From Bacteroidetes bacterium UBA2364 (lineage in GTDB: Bacteria > Bacteroidota > Rhodothermia > Rhodothermales > UBA2364), in NCBI GenBank assembly GCA_002344075.1, contig DDTM01000021.1, positions 23,008 to 87,007 of the forward strand: a stretch of 64,000 bases of DNA, written 5' to 3'. The position numbers and the translations under genes are program-made. The notes below the pieces were generated by a model. The model was not told the origin of the DNA, ran no database searches, and was given only the letters and a program-made list of their open reading frames with translations. Shown one piece after another: positions 32,829 through 42,200 of the stretch (position 1 is its first letter; every line of letters begins with the position of its first letter).

Positions 32829-33920
32829 TTAGGTGTGCGCCTCCAACCCATTGCTATTCAGGAATTCTACCACGTTTTTGACTTTTTGTGTGGCCTCTTT
32901 ATGACAAACCAAAAGGGCATCTGGTGTATTGACTACAATAGTATCGTGCATTCCGACAACCGCCACCAATTTGTCACCTGCAAAAACCAAATTTCGGGTA
33001 GCGTCTTCACATACCACTTTACCTCGGAGGGCGTTTCCATGCTGGTCTTTATCATTCAGATCATAAACCGCACGCCAGTCCCCCACATCGTTCCAACCAA
33101 AATTCCCGGGAACCACAAAGACCTTCTCGGCGGGTTCCATAATGCCATAGTCCACAGATATTTTAGGGCTGGACTTAAATGCTTGGAAGACCATTTCGTT
33201 GCTGACCGATTGGGTGTCGCGGATGGGTTGAAAAGCCTCGGCGAGGTCGGGCATGTGTTTTTGAATTTCGGAGAGGATGGTGTCTGCACGCCAAACAAAC
33301 ATGCCGGAGTTCCATAAGAATTCCCCCGTAGCCAAAAAACGTTCGGCGGTTTCGATGTCTGGCTTTTCGGCGAAGGCTTTTACCGGACATGCAACCAATC
33401 CGTCTTCATCAGCTTCATAGGTTTCAGTATGGAACTGGATATAACCATATCCTATTTCGGGATGCGTAGGTTCAATGCCAATTGTTACCAAACTACCAGG
33501 CTCCTGTGCTTGTGTAATGGCAGTTCTGAGCACTTGCTGAAAGCGCCGAACATTAGCGATTAAGTGGTCTGCAGGCAACACGATCATGGTTGCGTTCGGG
33601 TCTTTCTTATACAACTCGGCAGCCGCCCATGCGATACAAGGAGCTGTATTTCGGCTCATCGGCTCGCCCAATATGTTTTCCATCGGCAGGACGGGTAATT
33701 GTAACTGGGTGAGGGTTTTATATTGTTCGTTTGTTACGACTATACAGTTTTCTGGAGCAACTAAGCCCGCCAGCCTTCCGAGTGTGGCCTGTATCATGGT
33801 GCCGCTTCCGAATACATCTAAGAACTGTTTGGGCTTGGCCTGACGGCTATGAGGCCAGAAACGGGTTCCAACGCCGCCTGCCATAATGACGGCAAATAGA
33901 GATTTAGAGGGTTGTTCCAT
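32829..33920 (-). CDS. manC: Mannose-1-phosphate guanylyltransferase (single-domain GDP-mannose pyrophosphorylase)
   Basis: Makes GDP-mannose from mannose-1-phosphate and GTP for glycan synthesis. The start is set at MEQPSKSLFAVIMAGGVGTRFWP; the frame is open 19 codons upstream. The signature AGGVGTRFWPHSR (nucleotide and phosphate binding) is near residues 14-26, followed by PKQFLDVF, PADHLI and FAEKPD. At 363 residues it lacks the C-terminal mannose-6-phosphate isomerase cupin of long ManC proteins. It begins a leftward three-gene unit and diverges from the glycosyltransferase gene at 33992. Confidence 0.92.
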   Translation of the reverse strand: MEQPSKSLFAVIMAGGVGTRFWPHSRQAKPKQFLDVFGSGTMIQATLGRLAGLVAPENCIVVTNEQYKTLTQLQLPVLPMENILGEPMSRNTAPCIAWAAAELYKKDPNATMIVLPADHLIANVRRFQQVLRTAITQAQEPGSLVTIGIEPTHPEIGYGYIQFHTETYEADEDGLVACPVKAFAEKPDIETAERFLATGEFLWNSGMFVWRADTILSEIQKHMPDLAEAFQPIRDTQSVSNEMVFQAFKSSPKISVDYGIMEPAEKVFVVPGNFGWNDVGDWRAVYDLNDKDQHGNALRGKVVCEDATRNLVFAGDKLVAVVGMHDTIVVNTPDALLVCHKEATQKVKNVVEFLNSNGLEAHT

Positions 33921-33991
33921 AAATGTTGATTTGTAGTTCGATAAAACTGATCGTAATATACAACGAATCGTTGTCAAATTAATCTACAAGT

Positions 33992-35137
33992 ATGCGCCTT
34001 GCGCTGATTGGGATGGCCTCGGAGCCTCATTTCCGGAAATGGCTGCCTGCATTGTCCGAACAGGGGGTTGAGGTACATCTTATTAGTTATCACGCCCTTG
34101 AGCAACCCATTAAAGGGGTGACGTATCATCAAGTTACACCGCCTTTTGTATCCAGAACAAGGTTCTGGTCCTATCATCTGTCGTCGGTAGCTCCTTTTAA
34201 GGCGATTCTAAACGAAATTCACCCAGATGTTCTTATGGGTTCTTTTGCTACACATTACGGTTGGATTGCGGCTCGGACAGGCTTTTCTCCGTTGGTACTA
34301 ATGACATGGACACGTGATATAACTGTGCATCCATTCCAAGGGTTGTTGCAAAAATACTACCGCCATATTGTTTCTCGCATCATGAGCCAAGCAAACCTGG
34401 TGGTAACCGATGGCCCTGCTTTGGCAGATCTGGCCCGGAAACTTTTTCCAGAATATGCTCCCAAGATTCAATCGCTATTATGGGGAATTCGCCTTTCTGA
34501 TTATATATCTCCACTAGAGGATGTGAAAGAACTCCGAAAAAAATGGGGTATCCCCGAAGGAAAAATGGTACTCACAAGTGGCAGGGGGGTATATTTTTAT
34601 TATCAGCCACAGGTTTTCTTGCCAGCAATGTTGCAATTGCTTGGCGAACGGGAGGATGTTTTTGTTATCGTTCTAACATTGGGACAAGAACGAACGCCAC
34701 AAACGGACCTTCTGCTCAATCAATTGGCTATGCACCCGCGTGCATTGGTGGTTCAAACACGGTTACCGCTTGAGGAAGTCAGGGAGATTTGGGCAATTTC
34801 AGATTTTATGCTCTCTTGTCCGGAATATGATGGCGTTTCGGAGGCGGTGCTCGAATGCTTGGTGGCGGGAGCAATCCCACTGCTGAATGAGATCCCAAGT
34901 AATTGTAAATTGTTAGAAATTGGCGTAAGCGCTTTCATGTTAAAGGATCAATCTGTATCTTCCCTGTCTTTGGGGATAAATCAGAGTTTAAATACGCCAC
35001 CTTCTGTTGTCGCATCCATGAAAGCCGAAAACCGTGAATTTGTTCACCAACATGCTTCAGTTGAGACCACCGCCCAAACCTTTACGCGCATGTTGTGTCA
35101 ATTGACATCAGGTAGGTTACTAAAACATGAAGCATAA
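33992..35137 (+). CDS. Glycosyltransferase, GT-B fold, family 4-like
   Basis: 381 residues. The N-terminal Rossmann half starts MRLALIGMASEPHFRKWLPALSEQGVEVHLIS. The C-terminal nucleotide-sugar half shows GKMVLTSGRGVYFYYQ, then LPLEEVREIWAISDFMLSCPEYDGVSEAVLECLVAGAIPLL, where the E-x7-E-like region (DGVSEAVLECL) contacts the donor sugar. Likely adds a sugar to a lipid-linked glycan on the cytoplasmic face. First gene of a rightward set whose members nearly touch. Donor and acceptor unknown. Confidence 0.85.
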   Translation: MRLALIGMASEPHFRKWLPALSEQGVEVHLISYHALEQPIKGVTYHQVTPPFVSRTRFWSYHLSSVAPFKAILNEIHPDVLMGSFATHYGWIAARTGFSPLVLMTWTRDITVHPFQGLLQKYYRHIVSRIMSQANLVVTDGPALADLARKLFPEYAPKIQSLLWGIRLSDYISPLEDVKELRKKWGIPEGKMVLTSGRGVYFYYQPQVFLPAMLQLLGEREDVFVIVLTLGQERTPQTDLLLNQLAMHPRALVVQTRLPLEEVREIWAISDFMLSCPEYDGVSEAVLECLVAGAIPLLNEIPSNCKLLEIGVSAFMLKDQSVSSLSLGINQSLNTPPSVVASMKAENREFVHQHASVETTAQTFTRMLCQLTSGRLLKHEA

Positions 35138-35143
35138 ATCAAT

Positions 35144-36166
35144 ATGACTCATCAAAACGAACGGCATTGCCTCATAACAGGCGGTGCGGGCTTTATTGGT
35201 TCGCACCTTGCCGAGGCTTTACTTAAAGAAGGTTGCGCTGTTACAGTTGTGGACAACTTGACAACCGGGCGCCAAGCCAATTTAGCAAAAGCACTTTCGC
35301 ATCCCAATTTTCGATTTGTAAAATTAGATGTTGCCAATCGTGAATTAATGGCCCCTTTGGTTGCCCAAAGCACCGAAGTATATCATTTGGCTTCGTATGT
35401 TGGGGTTCGCCTTGCTGCATACCCCTCCAGTTCCCATATTCTCAATAACTTACGGGCAATAGATAACATGCTGGACCTGGTCACCCATTACCGGACCAAG
35501 TTCCAACTTAGTTCTACCTCCGAGGTATATGGCAAGGCAATGGACGTGCAAAATGGTCAGGTTACAAGCCTGAAAGAAGATACGGATCGGATCTATGGCC
35601 CCACCAATATACACCGCTGGTCTTATTCGGGCATAAAGGCGATAGAAGAGTTTCTGACGCTCGCCAAATACCATGAAGAAGGAATAAATGCCGTTATTGT
35701 TAGGCTGTTTAATGTCGTTGGGCCACGCCAGATTGGACAAAATGGCATGGTTATTCCGCGTTTTATTCAACAAGCCCTACAAGGTGAACCGATCACTGTC
35801 TATGGGGATGGCGCCCAGCAGCGGTGCTTTTCATATATTGGGGACGTGGTTAGGTGCATGATAGACCTGATGAAAACGCCCGGAGCGTCTGGCGAAATAT
35901 TTAATATTGGCAACCATATTCCGGTTAGTATATTAGAATTGGCGCATAAAATTAAAGAATTTACAGGAAGTCGTTCGGAGATTGTACTCGTACCGATCGA
36001 AAAGGCGTTTGGTACTTCGTTCGAGGATGTCTTGCTGCGGATTCCAAATGTAGATAAGCTCAAAAAACAACTGGGCTATCATCCTACAACAGGATTAGAC
36101 CAAGTTTTAATAGAACTTATTGAAGAAGCTGAAAAGATGATCCACCCATATAGCGTAAGACATTGA
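35144..36166 (+). CDS. NAD-dependent sugar-nucleotide epimerase/dehydratase (extended SDR)
   Basis: 340 residues. The Rossmann motif GGAGFIGSH lies at 13-21. The catalytic set is the SSTSEVYG serine region and Y-S-G-I-K (YxxxK) in WSYSGIKAIEEF, followed by VRLFNVVGPRQ and the C-terminal GDGAQQRCFSYIGDVV substrate-binding segment. It fits UDP-glucuronate decarboxylase/4-epimerase or dTDP-glucose dehydratase relatives; the exact reaction cannot be fixed. The aminotransferase downstream would use a keto-sugar, so a 4,6-dehydratase or epimerase making a precursor is plausible. It starts 6 bases after the glycosyltransferase stop and its TGA overlaps the next start. Confidence 0.88.
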   Translation: MTHQNERHCLITGGAGFIGSHLAEALLKEGCAVTVVDNLTTGRQANLAKALSHPNFRFVKLDVANRELMAPLVAQSTEVYHLASYVGVRLAAYPSSSHILNNLRAIDNMLDLVTHYRTKFQLSSTSEVYGKAMDVQNGQVTSLKEDTDRIYGPTNIHRWSYSGIKAIEEFLTLAKYHEEGINAVIVRLFNVVGPRQIGQNGMVIPRFIQQALQGEPITVYGDGAQQRCFSYIGDVVRCMIDLMKTPGASGEIFNIGNHIPVSILELAHKIKEFTGSRSEIVLVPIEKAFGTSFEDVLLRIPNVDKLKKQLGYHPTTGLDQVLIELIEEAEKMIHPYSVRH

Positions 36167-37308
36167 GCGAACAAGCCTTTATCCCCTACAGTTGCCAGCA
36201 AATCACGCAAGAGGACATAGAGGCCGTCCAAGAGGCTTTAGCATCGGCGTTTATCTCGCAAGGCCCTGTTCTGGGAAGATTCGAGGCGGACTTTGCAAAA
36301 AAGGTGGAAGCACAATTTGCCGTTGGATACAGTTCTGGAACGGCGGCATTGCACGGTCTCTGCATGGCCGTTGGCTTAAAAGAAGGAGACGAGGTTGTCG
36401 TTCCGGCACTCACCTTTGCGGGAACTTCAAATGCCATTCTATACACCGGAGCTAAGCCCGTATTTGCAGATATTGATCCTATATCCCTTTGCTTGGCGCC
36501 ACAGTCGGTGAAGGCTTGTTTATCACCCAGAACCCGCGCTATTCTTACCGTGGACTTTGCGGGCCATCCAAGTCCTTATCGCGAGTTACGCGAACTGGCA
36601 GACTGCCATCAGGTTCTTCTGCTCTCGGATGCCGCGCACGCACCCGGAGGGCGTTATTTGGGTAAGGCCATTGGTAGTGATTTGGCAGACATGACCGCCT
36701 TCAGTTTTAATCCCGTCAAAAATATCTCGACAGCAGAAGGGGGAATGGTAACCACCAATCATCCTGAATATGCTACCAAGTTACAAATGGCACGTACTCA
36801 TGGTATGACCAGAGACGAGGATTTATTGGTTTTCCCATCGGAAGGTGGTTGGTATTATGAGCAACAGTTTTTGGGATTTAATTATAAATTAAGTGAATTG
36901 GGTGCAGCCTTGGGTGTTCAACAACTAAAAAGGCTGGATATTTATAACAACCGAAGAAGAGAAATTGCAACACTTTATACAGAACAATTAAGTGATTTAC
37001 CGCTCATACTCCCAAACGATTCCCCGAACGGATTTCACACCCGCCACCTATATCCCATTCGATTGAGGGAGGATGCAAAAATAGAGCGGGCGAATCTTTT
37101 TAAGGAGCTACAAAGTCAAAAAATTGGGGTTCAAGTACATTATATTCCTGTACCTTATCATCCCTATTATCGTGGATTGGGATATCAGATGGAGCAATTA
37201 CCAGAAACGGAAAAATATTATCGTTCTGCAATAAGTATTCCATTACATGCAGGTCTAAAAGAAATTGAAATAGAGCGAGTTATTAGGACCATCCGTTCAT
37301 GCCTTTAA
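36163..37308 (+). CDS. DegT/DnrJ/EryC1-family PLP-dependent sugar aminotransferase (TTG start)
   Basis: 381 residues. The start is TTG, overlapping the previous TGA as TTGA; there is no in-frame ATG before residue 68, so the TTG is well supported. Typical features are YSSGTAALHGL near 56-65, PALTFAGTSNAILYTGAKPVFADID, the PLP phosphate/pyridine region SDAAHAPGG (155-163), and the Schiff-base lysine K186 in SFNPVKNISTAEGG. The enzyme converts a keto-sugar nucleotide to an amino sugar for a surface glycan. It overlaps the next glycosyltransferase gene by 10 bases. Confidence 0.93.
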   Translation: MSEQAFIPYSCQQITQEDIEAVQEALASAFISQGPVLGRFEADFAKKVEAQFAVGYSSGTAALHGLCMAVGLKEGDEVVVPALTFAGTSNAILYTGAKPVFADIDPISLCLAPQSVKACLSPRTRAILTVDFAGHPSPYRELRELADCHQVLLLSDAAHAPGGRYLGKAIGSDLADMTAFSFNPVKNISTAEGGMVTTNHPEYATKLQMARTHGMTRDEDLLVFPSEGGWYYEQQFLGFNYKLSELGAALGVQQLKRLDIYNNRRREIATLYTEQLSDLPLILPNDSPNGFHTRHLYPIRLREDAKIERANLFKELQSQKIGVQVHYIPVPYHPYYRGLGYQMEQLPETEKYYRSAISIPLHAGLKEIEIERVIRTIRSCL

Positions 37309-38444
37309 GTTCAGAAATACGTGTTGTACACCTGACAACCGTACACCGTTTACGAGATCCACGTATTTTTTATAAACAAATCCCCACGCTCCAGTCCGCT
37401 GGATACGAGGTGTTTTTGATGGCACAACATCCACAAGATGAAGTTGTTGAAGGTGTCCAAGTAATAGGGCTAACTCCCACTCAAGGGCGTTTATCGCGGA
37501 TGTTACTTTGGAAGGAGGCGTGTCAAAAAATAAAAAAACTTCGTCCACATATTGTTCATTTCCACGACCCAGAACTAATCTTACTTGCATTTTGGATTAA
37601 AAAAAGATTGAAGTGTAAGGTTGTTTATGATATTCATGAAGATTATCTTATGAAGAATAAATTTCCTGAAAATCATATAGTTCGTTTACTAGAGAAGATA
37701 GGTTTTAACATTTTTGATGCTTTAATAATTGCTAATGAGGAATATATCAATTTTTTAGGTTCATATTTTGAAAAAGTTTTTTTGGTAGATAATTTTCCTT
37801 TAATCATGCATGATGAAAACAAGAATATAAAATGTCATAAACAAGAAAATGTAATCCGGTTACTCTATGCAGGGGTCTTAGGAAAACAACGTGGCTTGGA
37901 GTTTTTGGTGTCGCTTACCATGGAAATAAAGCGGAGGAAATTACCATGGAAAATGGTTTGGGCAGGCATGTGCATCAATCAAACAGAGCGGGAGGCCGCC
38001 GACGAGCAAATTAAGGATGTAGTGGAGGAGGGCATTCTGGAATTGCATGGCTGGCATACCTACCTGCCTTATGATAAAATTTCAGTTGAAGTAGATCAGG
38101 CATTTGTGGGCTTGTGTTTGATGGAACCCCATGCATGGTGGCCCATTCCCACGAAGTTTTATGAGTATGCTACTTCGGGGTTACCACTCATTTGTACAGA
38201 TACGCCCGTTTGGCGGGATTGGGTTGAAGCCCACAGCTTGGGGGCGGTAGTCCCATATGGCGATCCAGAAGCGGTCATTAGGTTGGTTCAAGAATGGCTG
38301 GATGATCCCAATAAATATGCTAACATATCAGAAAAAGCAGAAAAAGCCGGAAAGCAATTTACTTGGTCAACTGCCGGAGCGGTCTTGCTTGCGGCTTATC
38401 GCCGCCTTGAAGGAGAAATATCTTCGCTAAGCAACGGCCAATAG
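37299..38444 (+). CDS. Glycosyltransferase, GT-B fold, family 4-like
   Basis: 381 residues. The N-terminal half reads IRVVHLTTVHRLRDPRIFYKQIPTLQSAGYEVFLMA, then HIVHFHDPELILLAFW and YDIHEDYLMKNKFP. The donor half has RLLYAGVLGKQRGLEFLV and, near residue 280, WWPIPTKFYEYATSGLPLIC, where the conserved acidic E-Y loop contacts the donor. Last gene of the rightward glycan set, overlapping the aminotransferase by 10 bases. Its middle (about 37600-37860) is clearly more AT-rich than neighbouring genes, which hints at a mosaic origin. Specific sugar unknown. Confidence 0.87.
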   Translation: MPLSSEIRVVHLTTVHRLRDPRIFYKQIPTLQSAGYEVFLMAQHPQDEVVEGVQVIGLTPTQGRLSRMLLWKEACQKIKKLRPHIVHFHDPELILLAFWIKKRLKCKVVYDIHEDYLMKNKFPENHIVRLLEKIGFNIFDALIIANEEYINFLGSYFEKVFLVDNFPLIMHDENKNIKCHKQENVIRLLYAGVLGKQRGLEFLVSLTMEIKRRKLPWKMVWAGMCINQTEREAADEQIKDVVEEGILELHGWHTYLPYDKISVEVDQAFVGLCLMEPHAWWPIPTKFYEYATSGLPLICTDTPVWRDWVEAHSLGAVVPYGDPEAVIRLVQEWLDDPNKYANISEKAEKAGKQFTWSTAGAVLLAAYRRLEGEISSLSNGQ

Positions 38445-38688
38445 GGCATCTTGATGTAACATTTGTGAGATTCTATTAATTTTTAGGGGCCAAATCATAC
38501 CAAAGATGGGCATAGCAAGGTCGTCAACACTTGCAAACAAAAGGGCTTGTTTCTGTATGCGGAAGACGTGAAATAAACAAACTACCGTAATAATGAATGA
38601 GTTGAGACTCACCTTCGAGGCCACAATTAGAACCCTATGTTCATAAAAGTGCGTGAGATTGTACTTGGTTTGGTGAATTTTTTTAAAA

Positions 38689-38713
38689 AAAGGGTGATAT
38701 AATATCACCCTTT
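38689..38713. terminator. Bidirectional terminator between convergent genes
   Basis: A perfect 11-bp stem (AAAGGGTGATA at 38689-38699, complement at 38703-38713) with a 3-base loop. A run of A/T lies on the left side, giving a T tract on the minus strand for the LTxxQ gene. It is also placed to stop readthrough from the glycan cluster. Confidence 0.82.
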
Positions 38714-38727
38714 ACGTAAGCAATGGA

Positions 38728-39105
38728 TTATTGTCCGCCGCGTCTTCCACCGCCTTGTCCGCGCATTTCTTGTAGCATTTCCCGATATTTGGTCATTTGT
38801 TGTTCCGTTAACACTTTGGAAAGTGCCGTATTGGTTTTTTCCCTCATTTCTTGAAAGGCTTCGCGCATCCCCGGACCCCCAAAGCCATTTTTCATGAGTG
38901 TCCAGCGCTCTAAGGCTGCATTTTTCAGAATGTTTTGGCAGGCCGTTGCTTGTTCGGGAGTTAGGGCTAAGTTGGTTTTCATTTGTTCGGCCTGTTCGAG
39001 GGCACGTTGAACCACGGTCGCGGAGTCGGGTGGGGCACCCCCACCACGTTGTGCATAGGTTATTGGTGCGAGTAAAAGCATGAATAGGAAGAGTCGTTTT
39101 TTCAT
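38728..39105 (-). CDS. Small periplasmic LTxxQ (Spy/CpxP-like) protein
   Basis: 125 residues from MKKRLFLFMLLLAPITYAQ (signal peptide); the frame is open 23 codons upstream. Two L-T-x-x-Q motifs occur, LTPEQ at 48-52 and LTEQQ-type at 99-103, in a mostly helical protein, as in the Spy/CpxP and heavy-metal-sensor families. Such proteins act as periplasmic chaperones or envelope-stress sensors. The N-terminus (RGGGAPPD) and C-terminus (GQGGGRRGGQ) are glycine/arginine-rich. No two-component system lies next to it. Confidence 0.75.
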   Translation of the reverse strand: MKKRLFLFMLLLAPITYAQRGGGAPPDSATVVQRALEQAEQMKTNLALTPEQATACQNILKNAALERWTLMKNGFGGPGMREAFQEMREKTNTALSKVLTEQQMTKYREMLQEMRGQGGGRRGGQ

Positions 39106-39192
39106 CGTCGTTGTGGATTGGTGAATGTGAGACGGAGGTTGGGTAAAATACGAATAAACAAATTGTAAAATCATGTCGGAATGGTGTCAAAA

Positions 39193-39222
39193 AAAGCCGC
39201 CTATCGGGGAATAGACGGCTTT
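39193..39222 (-). terminator. Terminator after the alpha-2-macroglobulin gene
   Basis: A 12-bp stem with one mismatch (AAAGCCGCCTAT at 39193-39204, ATAGACGGCTTT at 39211-39222) and a 6-base loop lie 23 bases past the stop. On the minus strand it ends in a T run. Confidence 0.82.
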
Positions 39223-39244
39223 GAGAATCGTGATGTGGAGGTTG

Positions 39245-42200
39245 TTAGTTGCGCACTTGTACCCGCACGCCTTCGGAATGACTGGCAAATTCCGGGGCAT
39301 ACATACATTGTATGCTCGTGATGCCCGTCGAGAAGTCGCCTGCATGGGTTACGCGCAGGGCGTATTCAAATACATAAGTTCCCGGATTCATCCAGCCGAT
39401 GAAGAAATTGGTGGCGGCATCGCGGGTGGATTCATAATATCCCAATCCATCTTGATAGCGGTAGCCACTTATCACATTTTCCGGCTCGAATCCAGCGGCC
39501 CGCATGTCTTTCAAGTGTACGTATTCCATCGCCCGATCTACGCGGAGTACCAGTCGCACCTTGATCCTGTCTCCGGCCTTAAGCGGGGTGTTTGTGGTGA
39601 TAGGTGCAAGGGTAGGGCCGTTGGGCGTATTGCGCTCCACCGATAGGATTCTTTCCAATTTGAGCGGGGTAGCCGCTGGTGTGATTTTATCCAACTGCTC
39701 AAAGTACTGCCAATACACCGCACCCCATGCGGCGCTTGTTCCGGTTTTATTTACCGTAATCTTGCCCATTTCAGGTTTGATTTCGGTTGCAGGAATCGTC
39801 GTTTTGAAGTACCCTGTTCCAGCTTGGGAGCGAATAGTGGGATCGGTTTGTGGATCAAGGACTTTGCTTCCTATGGTAATTTTCGCGTTTTGCTGTTGTG
39901 CCAAAAGGTCGGTTCCGCGCAGGAGTAAAGCATAAACCGCATTGGCTGTAGCGGTTGTGGTTTTCCAATCCTGTGTTTGTTTTTGTTTGAGCAACCAGAG
40001 TTTTAGGTCTTCTACGGCTTGCGCATCATTGGCTACTTTGTGAAAAACCTCGATCATCAAGGCGTGTGTCTCGATGGGCGCTTGATACCACCAATAACCG
40101 GATTCACCCTTCCAATACATGCCCATTTCTTTGTTGTTGATACTTCGTTCTCTTAGAGATACCACCACTTTATTCGGGACTTCGGTCTCGCCGTAGTTGT
40201 GTAGGCCAATGGCGATCATCCCTTGCATATAAGGCGACTTGGCCAACCAATGTTTTTTTGCCTGATCAAAGAAGTAGTCAAAGGCTTCTTTTTGTTTACT
40301 ATTCATTTCTATGTTGCGGAAATTACCACGGGCATATAAATGATAGATTTGGAAATAGCTCAGGTTGTCGTTTTTCAGGTTTCCATTTTGTACAATCCAA
40401 GCATAGTCTTTGCGGTTTTGTTCGTCTAAGTATTGTACGGCGCGTGCCACCATATCTTTTGCCTCGGTACTCATGGCGTCATAAACCCCCAGTTGTTTGA
40501 GGCGGGCAAAACCGGAGACGATGTGTTGTGTGACCCATTGGCTTGGCTCCATACCTTTGAACCACGGCCATGCACCATTAGAAAGTTGCATTTCGCGTAA
40601 CTTTCGCATGGTTCCTTCCAATTCGCTGGCCATACGTGCGGTATCGAACAGTAATCCAATTCGTTTTTTCCGTTCTTGCTCGTCGTTTGACTGGAAGACC
40701 CACGGAGTTTCTTCTAAGAGAACCGACTTAAGCTCTTGGTTTTTTTCCAGATTTGATAGGAAGGTTTCTTTGTCGGTGGTTTGCCATTGACGGAAAATTT
40801 CCTGAATTTTAGGTTGTTTGGCCACAATATGGCTGGCAATGGCATTGGCGTAGAATCGTGTGAAGGTTTGTTCGGCGCATTCATATGGGTACTCCATCAT
40901 GTAAGGAATGGCTTGTACTGCATACCAAATGGGATTGGGCGTAAACTCTACTGTGAGCGATTGATGCCGCAACGTGGTGGAAGTGTTGTTCAGGAGTTTA
41001 TTGAAAGTAAAGCGGGTTTCTCCAGCATTTCGGACGGGAAGCGGCAAAGATTCGGTGACCAACATCCGATTGGTTAGGACAGGCAAGGCGGCCTCTTCGC
41101 CATCGGTGAAAGTACCTGCTTTGGCAACCACGCGGTATGTGATGGCCGAGATGCCTTCCGGAACCTTAAGCGACCACGCGAGGAGGGCATTGCCTTGTTT
41201 TTTGGCTGTAAAGTCCACTTGAGGTTTGGAATTACCAAATTTGGCATCAATGGGCTGATTGGTAAGTGCATCAAACAGGAAGAGCTGTGCCTGCCCATTC
41301 AAGTCTTGTTCGGAGAGGTTGTCCACTTTGGCAGTAAAAGTGATGGTGTCGTTTTCGCGGAAGAAACGGGGGGCGTTTGGTGTAACCATCAAGTCTTTTT
41401 GCGTAACCACAGACTCGCGGATTTGTCCGGTACTGAGGTCTTTGGTGTGGGCAAAACCGAGGAGATTCCACCGTGTGAGGGCTTCCGGCATGGTAAAGAC
41501 CAGCACCACCTCGCCCGCCTCGTTGGTACGGAGTTGGGGCAAGAAGAAGGCGGTTTCGTTTAAATTGGTACGGGCTTTTACTTCACCAAGATCATTTTTG
41601 GGCTTTCCGCCGGAGGGTTCATTTGGTGCATTAGATTGGCCAGCGGGCGGTGGCGGTGGGGCGGCTTCATCCGCCACTTCAGCAGAGGCCATATCTCTTG
41701 CGGCCATCGAGGCCGAGGCCGGCATATGAGGGACTGCTTTGGCAAAAAATATTCCATCGCGGTTTCTACGACCGCCGCCATTGTATTCCATTTCTTCAAG
41801 TGCCCAAGTCAGTTTATACGACATCTTAATGCCTTTATCTGCCGCAAGCAAGACGGGGGTGAGTGCAGTTGTGTATTGGACATGCCAGACCCGTACTACA
41901 TATGCACCTGGCTTGAGGTTACTGAATGCAAATTGGCCTTTTGCATCCGTATTGGTCGTGAATTCCGTGTTTTCGAGGCTCACGACTGCGTTTGGGATGG
42001 CTTTTTTACCTGCATTATCATAAACCATACCGGTGATGGTTCCAGCCGCTGCGGTTCCGCTCACGGCATTCATGAAGTTCGGCCAATCGGTCAGGCTGTT
42101 TTCGTCTTCAAACTGGAGTTTATCATAGGTACGTTGTGGTACTGATTCTGCTGGATCTGTTTTCGACCAAGCGAGATGGGCTGTACCAAAGAGGGCAGTC

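Noticed and set aside
38427..38708. 93-residue leftward frame in the spacer after the glycan cluster
   Set aside because: It overlaps the terminator hairpin and the end of the glycosyltransferase gene, and shows no recognised pattern.
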